In this document: one piece after another, positions 26,683 to 37,409 of the stretch | Layout of the letters: every line of letters begins with the position of its first letter | How positions within the stretch are numbered: the first letter of the stretch is position 1 | Assembly (NCBI GenBank): GCA_947178215.1 | Contig: CAMWXJ010000001.1 | Location: 62,001-126,000, forward strand | DNA: 64,000 nt | Source: an uncultured Porphyromonadaceae bacterium | GTDB taxonomy: Bacteria; Bacteroidota; Bacteroidia; Bacteroidales; Muribaculaceae | Direction of reading: 5' to 3' | The notes under the pieces: generated by a model | Databases searched by the model: none | What the model saw: only the letters and a program-made list of their open reading frames with translations | What the model was told of the DNA's origin: nothing | Made by a program: the position numbers and the translations under genes

Positions 26683-26718
26683 CCCGGCCTCATCATGATG
26701 AAGTCGGGTCGATTTTTT
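26683..26718 (+). terminator. Attenuator terminator upstream of pheA
   Basis: Stem 26683-26693 with 26698-26708 (CCCGGCCTCAT / ATGAAGTCGGG-type pairing, one mismatch and one G-T pair) is followed by TCGATTTTTTAT. It ends 43 bases before the pheA start. The base of the stem, GCTG at 26679-26682 with adjoining CCCGG, can alternatively pair with CCGGCAACAGC at 26596-26606 inside the leader-peptide gene, a possible antiterminator. Confidence 0.7.
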
Positions 26719-26761
26719 ATAAGCCAACATTATTACAACACAACAGATCCCAACAGATACA

Positions 26762-27616
26762 ATGAGCCGCAAAGTCACCATACAGGGTGTGGCCGGATGC
26801 TTCCATGATGCAGCCGCACGCGCCTACTTTGTCGACGAAGATGTAGAGACAGTGGAGTGCGACACTTTCCACGGCATGATGGATACGCTCGATGGCGACG
26901 CGTCGCTCACCGGCATCATGGCGATAGAGAACACCATAGCCGGCGCACTGCTGCAAAACCACGAATTGCTTCGCCGTTCGTCGCACACCATAGTTGGCGA
27001 GATTAAGATGAGGATTAGCCATGTGCTGTGCGCACTGCCCGGCCTCACGATAAACGACCTTACCGAGGTAGGTTCGCATCCCATGGCGCTGATGCAGTGT
27101 GAGCAGTTCCTGCGTCACCATCCGCACCTCAAACTCACCGAGACGTTCGACACCGCCGGCACCGCCCGCGACATAGCCGCCGGCCCCGCCGACAGTCATA
27201 TGGGCGCCGTGTGCGGCGAGCTTGCCGCCAAGCTCTACGGCCTCGATGTCATAGAGCGCGGCATAGAGACCAACAAGCGCAACTTCACGCGCTTCCTCAT
27301 TCTCGCTGACCCGCTCAACGCCGATTCGATGCGCCCGCGCCCCGAGGACTGCGACAAGGCATCGATAGTGTTCACGTTGCCCCACACACACGGCTCACTC
27401 TCTAAGGTGCTTACAATCTTCACATTCTACGATATCAACCTCACCAAGATACAGTCAATGCCGATTATAGGCCGGGAGTGGGAGTATCGCTTCTATGCCG
27501 ACCTCACTTTCGATTCAATGGTGCGCTATCGCCAGGCAATAGACGCTGTGCGCCCCCTTATCAACGACTTCCGCTCGCTCGGTGAGTATAAAGCATGCCG
27601 CAATGAAATCAACTGA
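26762..27616 (+). CDS. pheA: Prephenate dehydratase
   Basis: A protein of 284 residues that converts prephenate to phenylpyruvate. The catalytic domain has IENTIAGALLQN and the essential Thr-Arg-Phe motif in NKRNFTRFLIL. A C-terminal ACT domain shows the GALS-type element as HGSLSKVL and the ESRP-type element as KIQSMPIIGREWEYRFY, so feedback inhibition by phenylalanine is likely, although Arg of ESRP is Met here. There is no fused chorismate mutase; that activity is on the DAHP synthase gene two genes downstream. First gene of the operon, behind the leader/attenuator. Confidence 0.95.
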   Translation: MSRKVTIQGVAGCFHDAAARAYFVDEDVETVECDTFHGMMDTLDGDASLTGIMAIENTIAGALLQNHELLRRSSHTIVGEIKMRISHVLCALPGLTINDLTEVGSHPMALMQCEQFLRHHPHLKLTETFDTAGTARDIAAGPADSHMGAVCGELAAKLYGLDVIERGIETNKRNFTRFLILADPLNADSMRPRPEDCDKASIVFTLPHTHGSLSKVLTIFTFYDINLTKIQSMPIIGREWEYRFYADLTFDSMVRYRQAIDAVRPLINDFRSLGEYKACRNEIN

Positions 27617-28796
27617 ACCCCGCACTATCGAACCCGCTCGCCGCGTGGCAAATGTCAAGGAATATTATTTCTCACGAAAGCTCCGCGAAGTGGCTGCTCT
27701 CAACGCCCAAGGCCACGATATCATTTCGCTCGGCATCGGCGGCCCCGACCGCATGCCGGCCGACGAGGTGATCGAGGCGCTTAAAGCCGACGCTGTGTGC
27801 GCCGACGCTCATTCCTATCAGCCCTTTGGCGGACTTCCGTCGCTACGCAGAGCATACGCCGACTGGTATGGCCGTGTATATGGCGTTGAGGTCGACCCCG
27901 CCACTGAGCTACAGCCCTTAATCGGCTCCAAGGAGGGCGTGCTGCACGTGTCGCTCGCGTTCCTAAATCCCGGCGACGCCGTGCTTGTGCCTAATCCCGG
28001 CTATCCCACTTACAGCTCTGCGAGCAATCTCGCAGAGGCCGAGATAATCCCCTACGACCTTATAGAAACCACCGGATGGATGCCCGACTTCGACGCCTTG
28101 GAGCGGCTCCCACTTGAACGCGTCAAGCTCATGTGGGTCAACTATCCCCACATGCCGACAGGCGCACCCGCCTCACGCGAGCTCTTCGAGCGCCTTGTCG
28201 ACTTTGGCCGACGCCATGGCATAGTAATCGCCCACGACAATCCTTACAGCTTCATCCTCAACGACAAGGAGCCGCTGAGCATCCTTGCTGTCCCCGGCGC
28301 CAAGGATATAGCCATAGAAATGAACTCACTCTCCAAGACCTACAACATGGCCGGCTGGCGTCTCGGCGTAGTCATATCCAATCCCCGCTTCATCGAGTGG
28401 ATAGTTAAGGTGAAGAGCAATGTCGACTCAGGCCAATGGCGTCCGCTCCAAAAGGCCGCGGTCGAGGCTCTCGCTCTTGGACCGGAGTGGCACAGCCGAC
28501 TCAACGAGGTCTACGGCTCCCGCCGCGCTGTGGCCGAAGAGATAATGACAGCCCTCGGCTGCCGCTTCGACCCCTCGCAGCGCGGCCTGTTCCTGTGGGG
28601 CCGCATTCCCGACGAGATAGAGGAATGTGAGGCTTTTACCGACGGAGTGCTCTACGGCGCTCGCGTGTTCATCACCCCGGGCTTCGTATTCGGCTCCAAC
28701 GGCGCTCGGTATATCCGCATAAGCCTTTGTGCCACCGAAGAAAAAATGCGCGAGGCACTCGCCCGCATACGCGAGTGGCGCGGCGCACAATCATGA
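27603..28796 (+). CDS. Class I/II PLP aminotransferase, aromatic/aspartate type
   Basis: A protein of 397 residues. The PLP lysine lies in MNSLSKTYNMAGWRLG, with the cofactor-binding Asn and Tyr motifs in WVNYPHMPTGAPAS and IAHDNPYSF. The ATG at 27603 is chosen; it overlaps pheA by 14 bases and precedes a family-like start (PARRVANVKEYYFSRKLREV). Its place between pheA and DAHP synthase suggests it transaminates phenylpyruvate and hydroxyphenylpyruvate, though it could equally act on aspartate or diaminopimelate-type substrates. Confidence 0.88.
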   Translation: MKSTEPRTIEPARRVANVKEYYFSRKLREVAALNAQGHDIISLGIGGPDRMPADEVIEALKADAVCADAHSYQPFGGLPSLRRAYADWYGRVYGVEVDPATELQPLIGSKEGVLHVSLAFLNPGDAVLVPNPGYPTYSSASNLAEAEIIPYDLIETTGWMPDFDALERLPLERVKLMWVNYPHMPTGAPASRELFERLVDFGRRHGIVIAHDNPYSFILNDKEPLSILAVPGAKDIAIEMNSLSKTYNMAGWRLGVVISNPRFIEWIVKVKSNVDSGQWRPLQKAAVEALALGPEWHSRLNEVYGSRRAVAEEIMTALGCRFDPSQRGLFLWGRIPDEIEECEAFTDGVLYGARVFITPGFVFGSNGARYIRISLCATEEKMREALARIREWRGAQS

Positions 28797-28835
28797 TAAA
28801 TTCCCATACAACATAAACTCAGTAACACCAACGAC

Positions 28836-29915
28836 ATGAAAGATATACAGCCCATAGTATTCGAAGGAGTAGATTCGTCACAACCGCTTATCATAGCAGG
28901 TCCGTGCAGCGCGGAGACAGAGGAGCAGGTGCTCTGCACCGCCCGCGAGCTCGCAGCCAACGGCATTAAGATATTCCGCGCAGGCATCTGGAAACCGCGC
29001 ACCAAGCCGGGCGGCTTCGAGGGCGTAGGCGCTCCGGGCCTCGAATGGCTCAAAAAGGTAAAGGCTGAAACCGGCATGTACACCTCTACCGAAGTGGCCA
29101 CGCGCCAGCATGTGGAGCAGGCACTCGCTGCTGAGGTGGATATGCTCTGGATAGGCGCCCGCACCTCGGCCAACCCCTTTGCCATGCAGGAGATAGCCGA
29201 TACCCTGGCCGAGCATCACGCCGACGTGCCGGTGCTTGTAAAGAACCCCGTCAATCCCGACCTTGAACTCTGGATTGGAGCCATGCAGCGCATCTACAAC
29301 GCCGGCATTCACCGCATAGGCGCAATCCACCGTGGCTTTTCGGCCTACGGCAAGCATCTCTACCGCAACATGCCCCAGTGGCACATACCTATCGAGCTGC
29401 GCCTCCGCTATCCCAACCTGCCTATTATCTGCGACCCATCACACATCGGCGGTAAGCGCGAGCTCATCGCTCCAATCTCGCAGCAGGCAATGGATATGGG
29501 CTTCAACGGCCTTATCATCGAGAGTCACTGCAGCCCCGACGAGGCATGGAGCGACGCTTCGCAGCAGCTCACCCCCGAGATTCTTAACTTTGTGCTCAAT
29601 ACCCTCGTTGTACGCGATTCGCGCCAGTCGACCGAAAATCTCGCGCTCCTCCGCCAGCAGATTGACCAGATTGACAACGAGCTCCTCGAAGTCCTCTCAA
29701 AGCGTATGCGCGTGAGCCGAGAGATAGGCCAGTATAAGAAAGAGCACCGTATGCCCGTGGTGCAGGCAGCACGCTACAACGACGTGATACGTACCCGCCT
29801 CGAAAATGGTAAGGAAATGGGTATGGGAATTGACTTTCTCCGCACAGTTCTCATGGCTATCCACGAGGAGAGCGTGCGTCAGCAGATTGAAATCCTTAAC
29901 GACCGCCGTCCATGA
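28836..29915 (+). CDS. aroF: Bifunctional DAHP synthase / chorismate mutase
   Basis: A protein of 359 residues. Residues 1-260 are a DAHP synthase of the AroA-beta/KDO8P-like type (IIAGPCSAETEEQV, FRAGIWKPRTKPGGFEG, ICDPSHIGGKRE, ESHCSPDEAWSDASQQ). Residues ~270-355 are an AroQ chorismate mutase helix bundle (LLRQQIDQIDNELLEVLSKRMRVSREIGQYKKEH). It therefore covers the first shikimate step and the chorismate-to-prephenate step. Bacteroidota commonly have this fusion. The symbol aroF follows common usage for this fused gene. It overlaps tyrA by 4 bases. Confidence 0.95.
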   Translation: MKDIQPIVFEGVDSSQPLIIAGPCSAETEEQVLCTARELAANGIKIFRAGIWKPRTKPGGFEGVGAPGLEWLKKVKAETGMYTSTEVATRQHVEQALAAEVDMLWIGARTSANPFAMQEIADTLAEHHADVPVLVKNPVNPDLELWIGAMQRIYNAGIHRIGAIHRGFSAYGKHLYRNMPQWHIPIELRLRYPNLPIICDPSHIGGKRELIAPISQQAMDMGFNGLIIESHCSPDEAWSDASQQLTPEILNFVLNTLVVRDSRQSTENLALLRQQIDQIDNELLEVLSKRMRVSREIGQYKKEHRMPVVQAARYNDVIRTRLENGKEMGMGIDFLRTVLMAIHEESVRQQIEILNDRRP

Positions 29916-30685
29916 GAATACTGATTCTTGGCGCGGGAAAAATGGGCTCGTTTTTCTGCGACCTTCTCTCGTTTGAGCACGACGTGGCCGTGTATGACCA
30001 CGACCCGCAAAAACTCCGTTTCTCCTACAACTGCCGCCGATTCGCCACCCTCGACGAAATCGACGACTTCAACCCGGAGCTGGTTATCAACGCTGCCACG
30101 GTAAGATACACTCTCGAAGCTTTCAACCAGGTACTACCGCATCTCGGCCCCGACGCCATACTTAGCGATATAGCATCGGTAAAGACCGGGCTGCCTGAAT
30201 TTTACGCCTCGTGCGGCCACAGGTTTGTTTCGACTCACCCCATGTTCGGCCCCACGTTTGCCTCACTGAGCAATCTGGCGAGCGAAAACGCCATTGTCAT
30301 CACTGAGGGCGACCACATGGCGCGCCTGTTCTTCCTCGACATCTACCGCCGCCTCGGCCTGCATATCGAGGAGTACAGCTTTGAGGAACACGACACCACA
30401 ATAGCCTACTCCCTTTCGATTCCCTTTGCTTCGACTCTGGTTTTTGCCGGCATAATGAAGCACCAGGACGCTCCCGGCACCACATTCAAGCGCCACATGC
30501 AGATAGCCCGCGGCCTTATGTCGGAAGATGACTATCTGCTCAGCGAGATTCTGTTCAACCCCAACACTCCCGAGGCCCTGTCGCACATTCAGGAGCGTCT
30601 TGCCGAGTTGCAGGATATTGTGGCGCATCGCGATTCGGCGCGCATGAAGGGGTTCCTCGATCGTGTGCGTGACAACTTGAAATAA
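29912..30685 (+). CDS. tyrA: Prephenate dehydrogenase
   Basis: A protein of 257 residues giving hydroxyphenylpyruvate for tyrosine. The Rossmann start ILILGAGKMGSFFCDLL and the prephenate-site stretch VSTHPMFGPTFASLSNLASENAI fit the TyrA family, with EEHDTTIAYSLSIPF downstream. It is on the short side for the family and has no ACT domain. Its ATG overlaps the aroF stop, so it is translationally coupled as the last gene of the operon. Confidence 0.93.
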   Translation: MRILILGAGKMGSFFCDLLSFEHDVAVYDHDPQKLRFSYNCRRFATLDEIDDFNPELVINAATVRYTLEAFNQVLPHLGPDAILSDIASVKTGLPEFYASCGHRFVSTHPMFGPTFASLSNLASENAIVITEGDHMARLFFLDIYRRLGLHIEEYSFEEHDTTIAYSLSIPFASTLVFAGIMKHQDAPGTTFKRHMQIARGLMSEDDYLLSEILFNPNTPEALSHIQERLAELQDIVAHRDSARMKGFLDRVRDNLK

Positions 30686-30721
30686 CGGATAGATACTCAC
30701 ACCCACCACTGCCAGCAAGCC

Positions 30722-33220
30722 ATGTATGCCGAAGTGATTTTGCCTTTGCCGCTCCCGGGAGCATTTACTTACGAGGTGCCTCCCGAGCTCGAAGCTGTGT
30801 TGCGCGAGGGGCATCGCGTCGTGGTGCCTTTCGGCAAGCGCAAACTCTATACAGGCATCGTGGCCGCGCTCGGCGTGCCACGTCCGCCGCAGAATGTCGA
30901 CGTAAAGAGCATCGACGCCCTGCTCGACGACGCTCCGGTAGTGCGTTCCAATCAGCTTCGTTTCTGGAGCTGGATCGCCGACTATTACTTTGCCACGCCG
31001 GGCGATGTGATGAAAGCGGCGCTCCCCGCCGGACTCAAACTCGAAAGCGAGACATTTCTTGAACTCGCCCCCGACTGGGAGGAGGACCCCGAAGTGCGTC
31101 TTACCAAAAATGAGGTGAGCGTGGTGCAGGTGCTCGACCATGAGGGGAAGCGCATGGCGCTCGCCGACATAGCAAAGGCTACCGGTATAGCCTCTATTTC
31201 GCGCACGGTGTCGCGCCTCATCGACAAGGGGGCCGTAACGGTGTCGGAGAGGGTAGTGGAGCGTTTCAGGGCGCGGCGCATAAGCTGTGTGCGCCTTGCA
31301 CCGGCACTGTTGACCGACGGCTCCGACCCCTCATTCGCGTCGGCTTTCGCCGCCGTCAAGGGGGCGCCAAAACAGGAGCGCGCGCTTCTCGCGCTCCTCG
31401 ACATGAGCGGCGCCATGCGTCAGGGTGCGGAGATAAAAGAGGTGCTTCGGAGCGATCTTATGGGGCGGGCCGACGTCACGGCGCCGATAATCAGCGCAAT
31501 GGAGAAAAAGGGGCTCGTGGAGGTGTATAGCAAGACGGTGAGCCGGTTTGCTTTCGCCGGACAGCCCTCCGGTGAGTTGCCGCGGCTGAGCGATGCTCAG
31601 GGCAAGGCACTCGACGAGCTGCACCGATCGTGGCTCGGAGGCCGTGAGGTTACTTTGCTCCATGGCGTCACCTCGTCGGGCAAGACCGAGATATATATCC
31701 ACCTCTTCGACTACGTTCTGAAACAAGGTCGCCAGGCCCTCATGCTCGTGCCTGAGATTGCGCTGACCACACAACTCACAGAACGGCTGCAACGGGTTTT
31801 CGGCCCGAAGGTAGTGGTATACCACTCCAAGTTCTCCGACAACGAGCGCGTGGAGATATGGCGCCGGCTCCTTGACTCGTCTGAGCCCGTGGTGGTTGTC
31901 GGTCCCCGTTCGGCTCTGTTTCTGCCGTTTATGCGGCTCGGGTTGGTGGTGGTCGACGAGGAACACGATTCAGGCTACAAGCAGCAGGACAGCGCTCCGC
32001 GCTACAATGCCCGCGACGCCGCCACGGTGCTTGCGCGTATTCACGGAGCAAAGACGTTGCTCGGCAGCGCCACACCGGCCATTGACACCTATTACAAAGC
32101 GTTGTCGGGCAAGTATGGCCTTGTGGAACTTACTGAGCGCTATGGCAATGCGCAGTTGCCGCGCATTGAGGTGGCCGACCTGAAACGCGCTAAGCTCAAA
32201 GGCGAACTACACGGCATATTCACCTCCGACGCCGCGCAGCTCGTGCGCAGTGCGCTCGATGCCAAAGGGCAGGCCATAGTGTTTCTCAACCGTCGCGGCT
32301 TCGCACCTATGGCGGTGTGCAAGCAATGTGCATGGACCCCCAAGTGCGAGCATTGCGACGTGTCGCTGACCTATCACCGTTCGCTCGACAGCCTCGTGTG
32401 CCACTATTGCGGCGCGCGCTATCCGCTTCCCGCCGTGTGCCCCTCATGCAAGACCCCCGGGTCGGTCGAGGTGGTGGGTTACGGAACGGAGCGTGTCGAG
32501 GATGAGGCCGACACCATATTCCCCGATGTCGCCATTGCCCGTATGGATCTCGATTCCACACGTGCCAAGGATGCTCATCAGGCTATTATCGACAACTTCT
32601 CCCAGGGCAGGTCGAAGATATTGATTGGCACGCAGATGGTGACAAAGGGACTCGACTTCGACGGCGTAAAGGCCGTGGTAGTAGCTAACGCCGATGCCAT
32701 GCTCTCCGCCCCCGACTTCCGTGCCCATGAGCGTGCTTATTCGATGCTGGAACAGGTGGCGGGACGTGCCGGACGCAAGCCGGGCGAGGGGCAGGCCACG
32801 GTGATGATTCAGACGCGTCAGCCCGACAATCCTATATTCTTGCTTGTCGCAGCTCACAATTACAAGGCGTTCTACGATGTCGAGATTGAGGAGCGGCGAC
32901 AGTTCCGCTATCCCCCGTTTGTGAGGATAGTGTATATCTACATCAAGCATCGCGAGGGGCAGGCCGCCGACGCCCTCGCAATTACTTACGGCGAGCACCT
33001 CCGCGCCGTGTTCGGCGTGCAGCGCGTGTCGGGTCCCGATGCCCCTCCCGTGGGGCGCGTACAAAACTTTTTCATCCGTCGCCTCATGCTCAAAATTGAG
33101 GCTGACGCGTCGATGAAGCGCGTTCGGGAGCTACTTGAAGCTATATATACACGCCTGGCCGAAGCCCGCTATGAGCCGTTGCGCCGCGGCATCGTGTACT
33201 ATGACGTCGACCCCGTGTGA
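30722..33220 (+). CDS. priA: Primosomal replication protein N' (PriA helicase)
   Basis: A protein of 832 residues that reloads the replisome at repaired forks. Seen: N-terminal 3'-binding domain (YAEVILPLPLPGAFTYEVP), Walker A GVTSSGKTEIY, DEEH box VVDEEHDSGYKQ, an eight-Cys zinc region (CKQCAWTPKCEHC...CHYCGARYPLPAVCPSC) and VAGRAGRKPGEG. Length is somewhat above the E. coli protein, as usual in Bacteroidota. It starts 36 bases after tyrA without a visible promoter. Confidence 0.97.
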   Translation: MYAEVILPLPLPGAFTYEVPPELEAVLREGHRVVVPFGKRKLYTGIVAALGVPRPPQNVDVKSIDALLDDAPVVRSNQLRFWSWIADYYFATPGDVMKAALPAGLKLESETFLELAPDWEEDPEVRLTKNEVSVVQVLDHEGKRMALADIAKATGIASISRTVSRLIDKGAVTVSERVVERFRARRISCVRLAPALLTDGSDPSFASAFAAVKGAPKQERALLALLDMSGAMRQGAEIKEVLRSDLMGRADVTAPIISAMEKKGLVEVYSKTVSRFAFAGQPSGELPRLSDAQGKALDELHRSWLGGREVTLLHGVTSSGKTEIYIHLFDYVLKQGRQALMLVPEIALTTQLTERLQRVFGPKVVVYHSKFSDNERVEIWRRLLDSSEPVVVVGPRSALFLPFMRLGLVVVDEEHDSGYKQQDSAPRYNARDAATVLARIHGAKTLLGSATPAIDTYYKALSGKYGLVELTERYGNAQLPRIEVADLKRAKLKGELHGIFTSDAAQLVRSALDAKGQAIVFLNRRGFAPMAVCKQCAWTPKCEHCDVSLTYHRSLDSLVCHYCGARYPLPAVCPSCKTPGSVEVVGYGTERVEDEADTIFPDVAIARMDLDSTRAKDAHQAIIDNFSQGRSKILIGTQMVTKGLDFDGVKAVVVANADAMLSAPDFRAHERAYSMLEQVAGRAGRKPGEGQATVMIQTRQPDNPIFLLVAAHNYKAFYDVEIEERRQFRYPPFVRIVYIYIKHREGQAADALAITYGEHLRAVFGVQRVSGPDAPPVGRVQNFFIRRLMLKIEADASMKRVRELLEAIYTRLAEARYEPLRRGIVYYDVDPV

Positions 33221-33243
33221 TTGCCGGATAAGCCGGGCGGATG

Positions 33244-33274
33244 TTGGCCGGCCGCCGAATATGTTGTAACTTTG
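33244..33274 (+). promoter_or_regulatory. Bacteroidota-type promoter of the porin gene
   Basis: TTG (33244-33246), 20-base spacer, TAACTTTG (33267-33274). The ATG follows about 52 bases later. Confidence 0.7.
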
Positions 33275-33326
33275 CACATCAATATCACGTTTCCACATCG
33301 CAGGATGTGTCATCACCCGGCTAATC

Positions 33327-34328
33327 ATGACTTTCAATTTCAAGAAAGCGATAATGGCTCTATCGCTTGCCGCCATGTCGCTCACGGCTGCCGCCGACGG
33401 CACCGATCTTAGTTATTATATTCCTGAATTTCACGGCGTATTGCGTACACGCTGGGAACTCGACACCCGCTCAGGCGAGCAGCGCTTTCAGGTACGCAAC
33501 GCGCGCGTGTCAATGGCGGGCAACGTGTTGCCGTCAATATCTTATTTTTTTCAGACCGACCTGTGCGACGCAGGCACCATGAAGATTCTCGACGCATACG
33601 GAAGCATCAACATCGCCAAAGGTCTCAATTTCAGGGCCGGCCAGTTTCGTATGCCTTTTGGCGTGGAAACCTTTCGCGCTCCCGCTAATTATTATTTCGC
33701 CAACCGCTCTTTCATGGGCAAGCAGGTTATGAACTATCGTGCCGTAGGCGCGCGCCTGGCCTACACGCTTCCGTCTACGCCTCTCACCATTGAAGCCGGT
33801 GCTTTCAATCCCACGGCGATAGGCAATCACAATGTGTGGAACAAAACTCTTGCTTATTCCGGCAAAGTGACGTGGAGCCTCCCGCAAGGGTGGAATGTCG
33901 CCACCGGATATGCCTCGATACGCCCCGGCGCCCAAAGGGCCAATCTCGTTGACGGAGCCCTCGGCTGGCAAAACGCCAACTTGCTCATTCAGGGCGAATA
34001 TATGTACGAGCACTACGTCGGCAATCTGTACAAGGACGTACATTCCTACGTAGTGTTTGCCGACTGGCACAAGCCGGTGACTTGCGGCGTGTTCAACCGT
34101 TGGAGCATGCAAGCGCGCTTCGACGGTATGACCGACCACTATTCGCTCGGCTCCACGGCCGACACTCACGACGGCGCCTGCAACCGCGTCACGGTTGGCT
34201 CGACTCTCACCTGTATACACGGCAAGACGCACGCCGATGTGCGCCTCAACTATGAGAAGTACTGTCAGTGGAAAGGTGAGGGGCCGCGTCCCGACCGCCT
34301 TGTCGCCGAACTTGTAATCAGTTTCTGA
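33327..34328 (+). CDS. Outer-membrane porin, phosphate-selective porin (OprP/OprO) type
   Basis: A protein of 333 residues with a signal peptide ending in TAAADG. Alternating beta segments, FRAGQFRMPFGVETFRAP and a terminal aromatic (VISF) indicate an outer-membrane beta barrel of the porin O/P family. The family name does not establish phosphate specificity. It is monocistronic and shorter than typical members (about 380-420), but start and end look complete. Confidence 0.8.
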   Translation: MTFNFKKAIMALSLAAMSLTAAADGTDLSYYIPEFHGVLRTRWELDTRSGEQRFQVRNARVSMAGNVLPSISYFFQTDLCDAGTMKILDAYGSINIAKGLNFRAGQFRMPFGVETFRAPANYYFANRSFMGKQVMNYRAVGARLAYTLPSTPLTIEAGAFNPTAIGNHNVWNKTLAYSGKVTWSLPQGWNVATGYASIRPGAQRANLVDGALGWQNANLLIQGEYMYEHYVGNLYKDVHSYVVFADWHKPVTCGVFNRWSMQARFDGMTDHYSLGSTADTHDGACNRVTVGSTLTCIHGKTHADVRLNYEKYCQWKGEGPRPDRLVAELVISF

Positions 34329-34414
34329 TTTCCACGTAATCCCTGCGTCGCTCCGAACGGCCCGGCATGCCGTAGGGCCGCCGCTTCATCACTTCCGGCA
34401 TAGCGGCGGGTATG

Positions 34415-34445
34415 TTGCAGGGGTCGTGAAAAATGCGTATCTTTG
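34415..34445 (+). promoter_or_regulatory. Bacteroidota-type promoter overlapping the ruvX start region
   Basis: TTG (34415-34417), 20-base spacer, TATCTTTG (34438-34445). The ATG at 34450 begins only 4 bases after the box, so transcription probably starts at or within the start codon, giving a leaderless mRNA. Confidence 0.65.
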
Positions 34446-34449
34446 CGGC

Positions 34450-34917
34450 ATGGGACGACTGCTGGCCATAGACTACGGTAAGCGTCGCTGCGGTATCGCG
34501 GTGACCGACCCTGCGCGCATCGTCGCCACGGCTCTTGCTACCGTCGACACCCGCGAACTCATACCTTTCGTTAAGGATTATGTGGCCCGCGAGAAAGTGG
34601 ATGCGATAGTGGTGGGCTGGCCCACACAGCTCGACGGCACTCCCAGCGATTCAACCCGCTACATACGGCCCGGTATCGGCGCCCTGCGCAAGCAGCTTCC
34701 GGCCGGGATAGAGATAGTGTATTTCGACGAACGCTTCACCTCGACGCTGGCCCACCGGTCGATGATAGATTCGGGCATGAAACGCATGCAGCGCCGCGAC
34801 AAAGCGGTAGTCGACCGTATGGCGGCCACGATAATCCTCAACGGCTATCTTGAAAGCCGCGCCTACGGAGCGTTTCCCTCTCAATCTGTTAATCCCTCAT
34901 CCGACAATAATCTATGA
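34450..34917 (+). CDS. ruvX: YqgF/RuvX-family putative Holliday junction resolvase
   Basis: A protein of 155 residues with an RNase H-like fold: LAIDYGKRRCGIAVTD carries the first catalytic Asp, YFDERFTSTLAH the Glu and KAVVDRMAATIIL the last Asp. The family is implicated in pre-16S rRNA 5'-end maturation and/or Holliday junction resolution. The ATG at 34450 is preferred; a frame open 8 codons upstream would overlap the promoter. It overlaps def by 4 bases. Confidence 0.92.
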   Translation: MGRLLAIDYGKRRCGIAVTDPARIVATALATVDTRELIPFVKDYVAREKVDAIVVGWPTQLDGTPSDSTRYIRPGIGALRKQLPAGIEIVYFDERFTSTLAHRSMIDSGMKRMQRRDKAVVDRMAATIILNGYLESRAYGAFPSQSVNPSSDNNL

Positions 34918-35492
34918 GACTTCCGATATATCTCTATGGCCACCCGGTGCTTCGCGCGGTAGCCGAAAAAGTCGACACATCCACAGCCCCCTCGCAGGAG
35001 CTTAAAGAGCTTGTCGACAATATGTATGAAACCATGTATGCCTCCGACGGTGTGGGGCTCGCCGCCCCCCAGATTGGCCGCAGCATAGCCATGGTAGTGA
35101 TTGACGCCCAGCCGCTGGCCGAGTCGTTTCCGGAGTGCGATGGCTTCAAGCGCACTATCATCAATCCGGAGCTTGAAATCCTCGATGGCGAGGAGATAGG
35201 TCGCAACGAAGGCTGCCTGAGCCTTCCCGGTCTGGCCGAAGACGTAAAGCGCGTTGAGCATATCCGTATCAAGTATCTGGATGCCGACTTCAATCAGCAC
35301 GAGGAGGAGGTGAGCGGTTTCGCCGCCCGCGTGGTGCAGCACGAGCTCGACCACCTCGCCGGCAAAGTCTACACCGACCGCATCAATCTGATGCGCCGTC
35401 AGCTCATCAAGGGAAAGCTCAATGCAATAGCGATTGGGCGCAACACCCCCGACTATCCCTACCGTACGGCTCCCCTCCGCAAAAAACGTTAA
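34914..35492 (+). CDS. def: Peptide deformylase
   Basis: A protein of 192 residues that removes the N-formyl group from nascent proteins. The three motifs are intact: GVGLAAPQIG, EGCLSLPG (metal Cys) and QHELDHL (metal His pair and catalytic Glu). Translationally coupled to ruvX by an ATGA overlap. Confidence 0.97.
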   Translation: MRLPIYLYGHPVLRAVAEKVDTSTAPSQELKELVDNMYETMYASDGVGLAAPQIGRSIAMVVIDAQPLAESFPECDGFKRTIINPELEILDGEEIGRNEGCLSLPGLAEDVKRVEHIRIKYLDADFNQHEEEVSGFAARVVQHELDHLAGKVYTDRINLMRRQLIKGKLNAIAIGRNTPDYPYRTAPLRKKR

Positions 35493-35533
35493 ACCGACAC
35501 AACCACCAAACACAAAATATCCATAATCGACCG

Positions 35534-37222
<1,689 letters not shown>

Positions 37223-37409
37223 ACATATTCTGTGTAACGGATGTTGTGAGGGAGGGAGCCGGGTTGCGGCTCCCGTTCCGCTACAATCCGCCTCATAAAT
37301 GCAATTAGGAGTCAGGCGGTGCTTCTCCCCAAGTGATTAGGCTTCTACGTGATCGCTTGCCGCCACTCCGAATTGTATTTTTTTAATTCATCACCTGCTA
37401 TTTCGGTTT

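Noticed and set aside
25877..26761. tmRNA, RNase P RNA or SRP RNA in the large sdhB-pheA gap
   Set aside because: The core motifs I know for these RNAs were looked for on both strands and not found.
26443..26781. Minus-strand frame of 112 codons across the pheA leader
   Set aside because: No motif, and it runs against a promoter, leader peptide and terminator that fit together on plus.
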